A stretch of 11,613 bases of DNA from Rhizobiaceae bacterium (lineage in GTDB: Bacteria; Pseudomonadota; Alphaproteobacteria; Rhizobiales; Rhizobiaceae). The notes beneath the pieces were generated by a model. That model was not told the DNA's origin. It was given only the letters and a program-made list of their open reading frames with translations, and did no database searches. Each line of letters opens with the position of its first letter. Position 1 is the first letter of the stretch. A program made the translations under genes and the position numbers. The stretch is taken from positions 1 to 11,613 of the forward strand of contig JAGWJK010000053.1 in the NCBI GenBank assembly GCA_028865845.1. The letters are read 5' to 3'. Shown piece after piece: positions 7,479 through 11,613 of this stretch.

Positions 7479-7723
7479 CGATCCGCCTGGAGGAAGAGAG
7501 CATCGTTTTCGTCGGAAAATGTGGCGTTGAAGAGGTCGAGACATTGCTGACCCTGCTTGAGGCGTACCCGCGATCGCCGGTCGATCTGACGCAGGCCGAG
7601 ACGATTCACACGGCGATCTGGCAGGCATTGATGATGGCGAAATCCGATATTCGGGGCATTCCATCCTCGTCGAAAATAGCGCCGATGATCTTGTCCGCGA
7701 TCGGGAAGAACGCATCGTTTTGA
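7475..7723 (+). CDS. Small STAS-like protein, coupled to cheA
   Basis: An 82-residue protein whose start overlaps the cheA stop as ATGA. A strand at 3-14 is followed by a helix at about 18-31. SPVDLTQAETIHTAIWQALM (34-53) then resembles the strand, loop and helix of STAS domains, including the conserved Asp (Asp37). In anti-anti-sigma STAS proteins a Ser is phosphorylated near the start of that helix. Here His-Thr-Ala (45-47) stands in that place, so Thr46 is the only nearby hydroxyl residue and a partner-switch role is uncertain. There is no membrane segment. Its position suggests a partner of CheA or of the array. The fold call rests on pattern similarity; an uncharacterised small chemotaxis protein is the alternative. 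Confidence 0.6.
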   Translation: MTIRLEEESIVFVGKCGVEEVETLLTLLEAYPRSPVDLTQAETIHTAIWQALMMAKSDIRGIPSSSKIAPMILSAIGKNASF

Positions 7724-7820
7724 GCCGGCCGGGTTTGGTTGATAAATTCGGCGACAACTATACATATCGTAAAAAACAGACAGACCATAAGCATAGACGT
7801 TGATCCATCGGAGTGAGAGC
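7724..7820 (+). promoter_or_regulatory. AT-rich gap with a candidate promoter for cheY-cheC-kinase
   Basis: This 97-base gap is the only sizeable break inside the cluster and is much richer in A/T than its neighbours. TTGATA (7739-7744) and TACATA (7761-7766) are 16 bases apart. TTGGTT (7735-7740) and TATACA (7759-7764), 18 apart, are another housekeeping-like pair. No terminator hairpin is evident before it, so the promoter would be additional to read-through from cheA. Confidence 0.35.
7810..7817 (+). promoter_or_regulatory. Ribosome binding site that fixes the cheY start at 7821
   Basis: GGAGTGAG lies just before the ATG at 7821, with GGAG seven bases away. An in-frame TTG at 7800 would add seven residues before the first receiver strand and has no comparable site, so 7821 is preferred. 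Confidence 0.6.
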
Positions 7821-8204
7821 ATGACGGTAACCGTCCTGGTTGTAGACGACAGCAAACTGGCCCGAATTGTTGCAGGCAAGGCAATCACTGCGTTGCAACC
7901 CGATTGGCAGCGATTGGAAGCGAACAGCGCTGCTGAAGCGCTTCAGAAAGTCAACGAACAGCCGATCGACGTCGCCATCCTCGATTTCAACATGCCGGAC
8001 AAGGATGGGCTCGAACTCGCAGCCGAACTGCGCAACAGTCACCCGCATATGCCGATCGCGGTGATCACGGCCAACGTGCAGGACGAGATCATCGCCGGCG
8101 TTCGCGCCCTCAACGCGACCTTCGTGGCAAAGCCTGTTACTGAGGAAGCGCTGAGCAGCTTCATCGCTGGCGCGGCACTTCGCCTCAAGAAGGCGGGCAT
8201 ATGA
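7821..8204 (+). CDS. cheY: CheY single-domain response regulator
   Basis: A 127-residue receiver domain with no output domain, the usual CheY size. It has the acidic pair Asp9/Asp10 in VLVVDDSK, the phosphoacceptor Asp55 in ILDFNMPDKDG, Thr83 in VITAN and Lys104 in VAKP. Phe101 lies close to where many CheY proteins have the switch Tyr. It should receive phosphate from CheA and be dephosphorylated by the CheC encoded next, whose start overlaps its stop as ATGA. Its target is not visible in the window: no flagellar motor gene is present, and single-receiver proteins also act as phosphate sinks or bind other machines. It probably begins a second transcription unit driven from the preceding AT-rich gap. 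Confidence 0.95.
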   Translation: MTVTVLVVDDSKLARIVAGKAITALQPDWQRLEANSAAEALQKVNEQPIDVAILDFNMPDKDGLELAAELRNSHPHMPIAVITANVQDEIIAGVRALNATFVAKPVTEEALSSFIAGAALRLKKAGI

Positions 8205-8848
8205 GCAACGCCGACATTTCGTTGGACGAACTAGAACGCGACGCATTGACCGAACTCGTGAATATCGGTGTCAGCCGAGCTGCATCGAGCTTGCGAAAAA
8301 TGGTGAATAAGCAGGTATTTCTGTCGGTTCCTTCCGTGGAAATCGTCACCCGGAAATCGGCTGCGGCATTGATCGGCCAACGAGAGACGGAAGCGCTCAT
8401 CGCCATCCAGCAGCAGTTCGAAGGCCCCTTCTCCGGCCGTGCGCTGTTGATATTCCCGGAGAGCAACGGCCTTCAGCTTGTCCGCGCCATTGTCGGCGAC
8501 GAGATGGATCAGGCCGAGATGGAAGAAATGGAAGCGGAGGCACTTGCCGAGACCGGCAACGTCATCCTTAACGGCTGCCTAGGCTCGATGGCGAACATGC
8601 TGCAGCATACGCTGAAGATGTCCCTGCCACATGTGCTGCGCGGCAACAGCGACATGCTGTTCGAGGTTTTGGTGTCGCCGGTCGAGGATAGTTTCGTGCT
8701 CTTCCTCTACATCGATTTCTCGGTCCGGGAACGGGACATCAGAGGCTATATTGCCATGATCATGGATTTGCCTTCGCTAGACAAGCTTAAACAGCTCATT
8801 AGCCAGTTTATCGAGCGGGTTACTGGCGACCCGCAAGGAAGCGCTTGA
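8201..8848 (+). CDS. cheC: CheC-family CheY-phosphate phosphatase
   Basis: A 215-residue protein of the CheC/CheX/FliY phosphatase family, of normal CheC length. The family active-site pattern (Asp or Ser, three residues, Glu, two, Asn, 22, Pro) occurs twice with exact spacing. The first is Asp14, Glu18, Asn21, Pro44. The second is Glu113, Glu117, Asn120, Pro143, differing only in Glu at the first position. Two such sites are the mark of CheC, whereas CheX has one. The Glu and Asn side chains of these sites help hydrolyse the CheY phospho-Asp. The ATGA overlap with cheY supports CheY as the substrate. No CheZ is in the window, so this is the likely signal-termination enzyme. CheD, the classical CheC partner in Bacillus, is not seen. 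There is no membrane segment. Confidence 0.92.
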   Translation: MSNADISLDELERDALTELVNIGVSRAASSLRKMVNKQVFLSVPSVEIVTRKSAAALIGQRETEALIAIQQQFEGPFSGRALLIFPESNGLQLVRAIVGDEMDQAEMEEMEAEALAETGNVILNGCLGSMANMLQHTLKMSLPHVLRGNSDMLFEVLVSPVEDSFVLFLYIDFSVRERDIRGYIAMIMDLPSLDKLKQLISQFIERVTGDPQGSA

Positions 8849-8870
8849 GATCATCGGTTCGGAAAGACAC

Positions 8871-11270
8871 ATGAGCGAAGATCTGATACGGCAGGAAACG
8901 ACCCAAGCGGCTACGCATGGGGATGCGGACACACTGAAGAAGGAACTCACACGCCTCCGGGCCGAGATCAATGTCGCCCAGCAACGCCTGCACCTGATCC
9001 TCGAAGCCGCGGGCGCGACCTGCGGCTGGGATTGGGATATCGTGCAAAGGAAGCTGACCGGCGATGCTTATTTCGCAGCCGTCACGGGGCAGGACGCGGT
9101 GGACCTTGCCAAAGGCGTTCCGGCGGAGAGCTTTTTCACCGCAATCCATCCAGACGATGTCAAACGCATCCGCCTGGGCGTGGCGGGGATCATGGCGGGT
9201 GCCGAGATTTTCTCCAAGGAATATCGTCTCCTAAAGGAGGATGGCGGCTTTCGATGGGTGCACGCGAAAGGCCGCGCCGTCTTCGATGCCGATGACCAGC
9301 CGATCCGCTTTTTCGGCAACCTCGTCGACATCACCGAACAGAAGCGCGCGCAGGAGCAGCTGCGCATCGCCCAGGTTGCCGGCGGCATCGGTACGTTCGA
9401 GCATATTTCCGGCTACAGCACGGTCACCGTCTCCGCTCAGTTCTGCCGGCTGTTCGGCCTTCATCCCACCAAAGTCCTGCCGGTCAGCACGCTCAACCGG
9501 TTGATCCACCCGGACGACAGCCCGATCATCGATCTTAGCGTGCCGGATGGACCGCAGGACGAGAGCAACGCCGAGTTCCGGATTACGCGAGCGGACGACA
9601 AAACCGAACGCTGGCTCGCACGGCGGGGCGAATATGTCGACGATCCCGACGCCCATGGCCGTCGCTATATCGGCGTCATCTACGACATCACCGTTGCCAA
9701 ACAGAACCAGGAGCGGCTTCGCGAAGCCAATCGCGCGCTGTCCAAGCGCGTGCGCGAGCGAACCCGCGAGCGCAACAGAATGTGGCAAAGCTCCCGCGAC
9801 CTTCTCGTCGTGATGGGAGCCGACGGCGTTTTCCGCGATGTAAACCCGGCTTGGGTCAAGGTATTCGGAAGTCCTTCCAGCGATGTCATCGGTGGATCCT
9901 TTTACGATACGGTCTGGCCTGAAGACAGGGAAACGGTTGCCGTCAACTTCGCGCAGGCGGAAACGCTTGCGCATGTCGACCTGTCGGTAAGGCACACTCA
10001 TCCCGACGGCAGCATACTCTGGGTCTCCTGGGTCATTTCCCGCGAAGATACGATCATCTACGCCTATGGCCGCGACGTCACCGCCGAAAAAGAACAGGGC
10101 GAAATCCTGCGCGAGACCGAGGCACAACTGCGGCAGTCGCAGAAAATGGAAGCTGTCGGCCAACTGACCGGCGGCATAGCCCATGACTTCAACAATATGC
10201 TGACCGGTGTCATCGGCGCGCTCGGGATCATCCGCCGCCGCATCGCCGCCGGCCGTTACGATGACCTGGACAAGTTCATAGAGGCCGCGACAGGCTCCGC
10301 ACATCGCGCCGCAGCACTGACGCATCGCCTGCTTGCCTTTTCGCGACGGCAGCCGCTCGACCGGCAGAGCCTCGACATGGGCAAGCTCATCACCTCCGTG
10401 GAAGACCTTTTGCGGCGTACGCTCGGCGAACAGATCGAGCTCGCAGCCCACGTCGATCCAGAGACGCTCCCTGCCCTTACCGATCCCAATCAGCTCGAAA
10501 ACGCCGTGCTCAATCTGGCCATCAATGCCCGCGACGCGATGCCCGATGGCGGCAAGCTGACGATCGAAACCACCAACGCGGTGTTCACGCAGGCCGACGT
10601 CCTTCGCAATGAGGGAGTGAAGCCTGGAAACTACGTTGTCCTCGCCGTCAGCGACACCGGCGTCGGAATGTCGAAGGATACGATCGAGAAAGCCTTCGAC
10701 CCATTCTTTACGACGAAACCGATCGGCCAGGGCACCGGTCTCGGCCTGTCGATGATCTACGGTTTTGCGCAGCAGTCGGGCGGCTACGTCCGCATCTACA
10801 GTGAAGTCGGTCGCGGAACGACCGTAAAACTGTTTCTTCCGGCCGGCATGACGGAGTCCGCAGACGAGACGGACAACGACGGCAAACTCGTTCAGCCGAT
10901 GGGTTATGGAGAAACGGTTCTCGTGGTTGAGGACGACAGTTCCGTCCGGTTGCTTGTCGTCGATGTCCTGAAGGAACTCGGCTACAACGTTCTGGAGGCA
11001 TTCGACAGCACCTCTGCGCTCCCGATCATCGAAAGCAAGCGCAGGATCGACCTGCTCGTCTCCGACGTCGGATTGCCCGGCCTCAACGGTCGGCAACTGG
11101 CCGAGATCGCGATCAAGGAGCGAGCCGGTCTGAAGGTGCTGTTCATCACCGGTTATGCCGCGACTGCCGCATCGAGAGCAGACTTTCTCGCGCCGGGCAT
11201 GGATATGATCACCAAGCCGTTCGCGATCGACGATCTCGCCCGTAAAGTCCGCGAAATTCTGACCGGCTGA
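8871..11270 (+). CDS. Soluble hybrid histidine kinase with three PAS domains and a C-terminal receiver
   Basis: A 799-residue cytoplasmic sensor kinase with no membrane segment. A short coiled coil (about 20-40) precedes PAS1 (about 40-155, ending DITEQK), PAS2 (about 163-277, ending DITVAK), a charged coiled coil (about 278-303) and PAS3 (about 305-405, ending GRDVTAEK). The kinase core has the phosphorylated His438 in GGIAHDFNN, the N box around 544-558 ([12 protein letters not shown]), G1 DTGVGM (595-600), FDPFFTTK (609-616) and G2 GTGLGLSM (621-628). The receiver (about 681-797) has Glu687/Asp688/Asp689, the phosphoacceptor Asp732 in VSDVGLPG, Thr760 and Lys782. PAS domains may bind haem, flavin or small ligands, but no cofactor residue is certain here. 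The gene starts 22 bases after cheC with GGAAAG before the ATG, so it is probably co-transcribed. It lacks CheA features and is a separate input to the cluster. Confidence 0.95.
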   Translation: MSEDLIRQETTQAATHGDADTLKKELTRLRAEINVAQQRLHLILEAAGATCGWDWDIVQRKLTGDAYFAAVTGQDAVDLAKGVPAESFFTAIHPDDVKRIRLGVAGIMAGAEIFSKEYRLLKEDGGFRWVHAKGRAVFDADDQPIRFFGNLVDITEQKRAQEQLRIAQVAGGIGTFEHISGYSTVTVSAQFCRLFGLHPTKVLPVSTLNRLIHPDDSPIIDLSVPDGPQDESNAEFRITRADDKTERWLARRGEYVDDPDAHGRRYIGVIYDITVAKQNQERLREANRALSKRVRERTRERNRMWQSSRDLLVVMGADGVFRDVNPAWVKVFGSPSSDVIGGSFYDTVWPEDRETVAVNFAQAETLAHVDLSVRHTHPDGSILWVSWVISREDTIIYAYGRDVTAEKEQGEILRETEAQLRQSQKMEAVGQLTGGIAHDFNNMLTGVIGALGIIRRRIAAGRYDDLDKFIEAATGSAHRAAALTHRLLAFSRRQPLDRQSLDMGKLITSVEDLLRRTLGEQIELAAHVDPETLPALTDPNQLENAVLNLAINARDAMPDGGKLTIETTNAVFTQADVLRNEGVKPGNYVVLAVSDTGVGMSKDTIEKAFDPFFTTKPIGQGTGLGLSMIYGFAQQSGGYVRIYSEVGRGTTVKLFLPAGMTESADETDNDGKLVQPMGYGETVLVVEDDSSVRLLVVDVLKELGYNVLEAFDSTSALPIIESKRRIDLLVSDVGLPGLNGRQLAEIAIKERAGLKVLFITGYAATAASRADFLAPGMDMITKPFAIDDLARKVREILTG

Positions 11271-11440
11271 AGGGACGCTTTGCAAAGCTCCGCCGCATTT
11301 AACCACCACGAAGGACTCGGCCCTCAACGCGATTTTGATGGCGGGTGCATTTGACGCGCGGCGAAGTTGAGCTTAAATGGTATTATGAGTATTTGCGAAA
11401 AGTACTTTATGATTTCCGCAGACTTTGAACGAGGATTACG
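11271..11440 (+). promoter_or_regulatory. Intergenic gap with a candidate promoter and a 12-base palindrome
   Basis: This gap holds no gene I can support. The palindrome GCTTTGCAAAGC (11277-11288) lies six bases after the kinase stop; it has no loop and no T run, so it is not a typical terminator. Further on, TTGACG (11351-11356) with TTAAAT (11373-11378), or TTGAGC (11367-11372) with TATTTG (11390-11395), are weak housekeeping-like pairs in an AT-rich stretch. The next gene may have its own promoter here. GAGGA at 11431-11435 is its ribosome binding site. Confidence 0.3.
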
Positions 11441-11613
11441 ATGAGCGGTCTCGATACGAAGTCTATTTTGATCTTGGAAGACGAACCGATCATTGCGCTG
11501 GATCTTGAAGAAGAAATGGCCGGCGCGGGCTTCCAGGATATCAAGATTTTCGGCTCTTGCGTCGACGCGAAGGCGTGGCTTGAAACCAATACGCCTGATG
11601 TCGCGATCCTCGA
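11441..11613 (+). CDS. Receiver-domain response regulator, 5' part only
   Basis: The ATG at 11441 is preceded by GAGGA at a five-base distance. Fifty-seven codons plus two bases are inside the window. SILILEDEP (8-16) holds the acidic residues Glu13, Asp14 and Glu15 of a receiver, followed by helix 1 (IIALDLEEEMAGAGF, 17-31). PDVAIL (52-57) is the strand before the phosphoacceptor, whose codon is cut after GA; Asp58 is the expected residue. The style resembles the short single-domain response regulators of rhizobia (Sma0114-like), often paired with soluble kinases. That makes the adjacent hybrid kinase a likely partner, though the AT-rich gap allows separate control. Whether an output domain follows cannot be seen. 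Confidence 0.88.
   Translation, partial: MSGLDTKSILILEDEPIIALDLEEEMAGAGFQDIKIFGSCVDAKAWLETNTPDVAIL

Noticed and set aside
7800..7820. TTG start for CheY
   Set aside because: The ATG at 7821 has GGAG seven bases upstream and gives the standard CheY N-terminus.
11277..11288. Palindrome GCTTTGCAAAGC as a transcription terminator of the kinase gene
   Set aside because: It has no loop and no following T run, so it is not a factor-independent terminator. It could be a protein-binding site, but nothing supports one.
9231..11327. A 698-codon open frame on the minus strand, opposite the hybrid kinase
   Set aside because: It mirrors a clear kinase gene with all motifs on the + strand. Its translation shows no family motif, and long antisense frames are expected in G+C-rich coding DNA.

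Overview
The window is one chemosensory (che-type) gene cluster, with every recognisable gene on the + strand. The high G+C content, the tight ATGA-type gene junctions, the soluble multi-PAS hybrid kinase and the short receiver protein at the right edge all suggest an alphaproteobacterium of the Rhizobium / Agrobacterium / Sinorhizobium group. That assignment is judged from style only; no marker gene is present.

Layout. Positions 3-185 hold the open 3' end of a possible upstream gene. Then come a soluble receptor with two tandem signalling domains (205-2133), a protein with three CheW domains (2138-3556), cheB (3568-4644), cheR (4641-5510), cheA (5511-7478) and a small STAS-like protein (7475-7723). 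An AT-rich gap with promoter-like sequence (7724-7820) separates these from cheY (7821-8204), cheC (8201-8848) and a soluble three-PAS hybrid histidine kinase (8871-11270). After another AT-rich gap (11271-11440), a receiver-domain protein begins at 11441 and is cut by the window end inside the codon of its predicted phosphorylated Asp.

How the parts fit. The receptor, CheW protein and CheA should form a cytoplasmic signalling complex. CheR and CheB would methylate and demethylate the receptor. CheA would phosphorylate CheB and CheY, and CheC would dephosphorylate CheY; no CheZ or CheD is in view. The hybrid kinase and the last receiver protein look like a linked phosphorelay branch. No flagellar, pilus or cyclic-di-GMP gene is visible, so the output cannot be read from this window.

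Most unusual points. The receptor has no membrane segment and no ligand domain. It is an internal duplication at an exact 300-residue offset, with one canonical and one degenerate hairpin tip. The CheW protein has three CheW domains, and a good ribosome binding site plus ATG lies at the junction before the third, so a free 164-residue CheW may also be made. The CheC keeps both active-site motifs. A STAS-like protein is translationally coupled to cheA. Together these suggest a rearranged cytoplasmic chemosensory array rather than a standard flagellar che operon.
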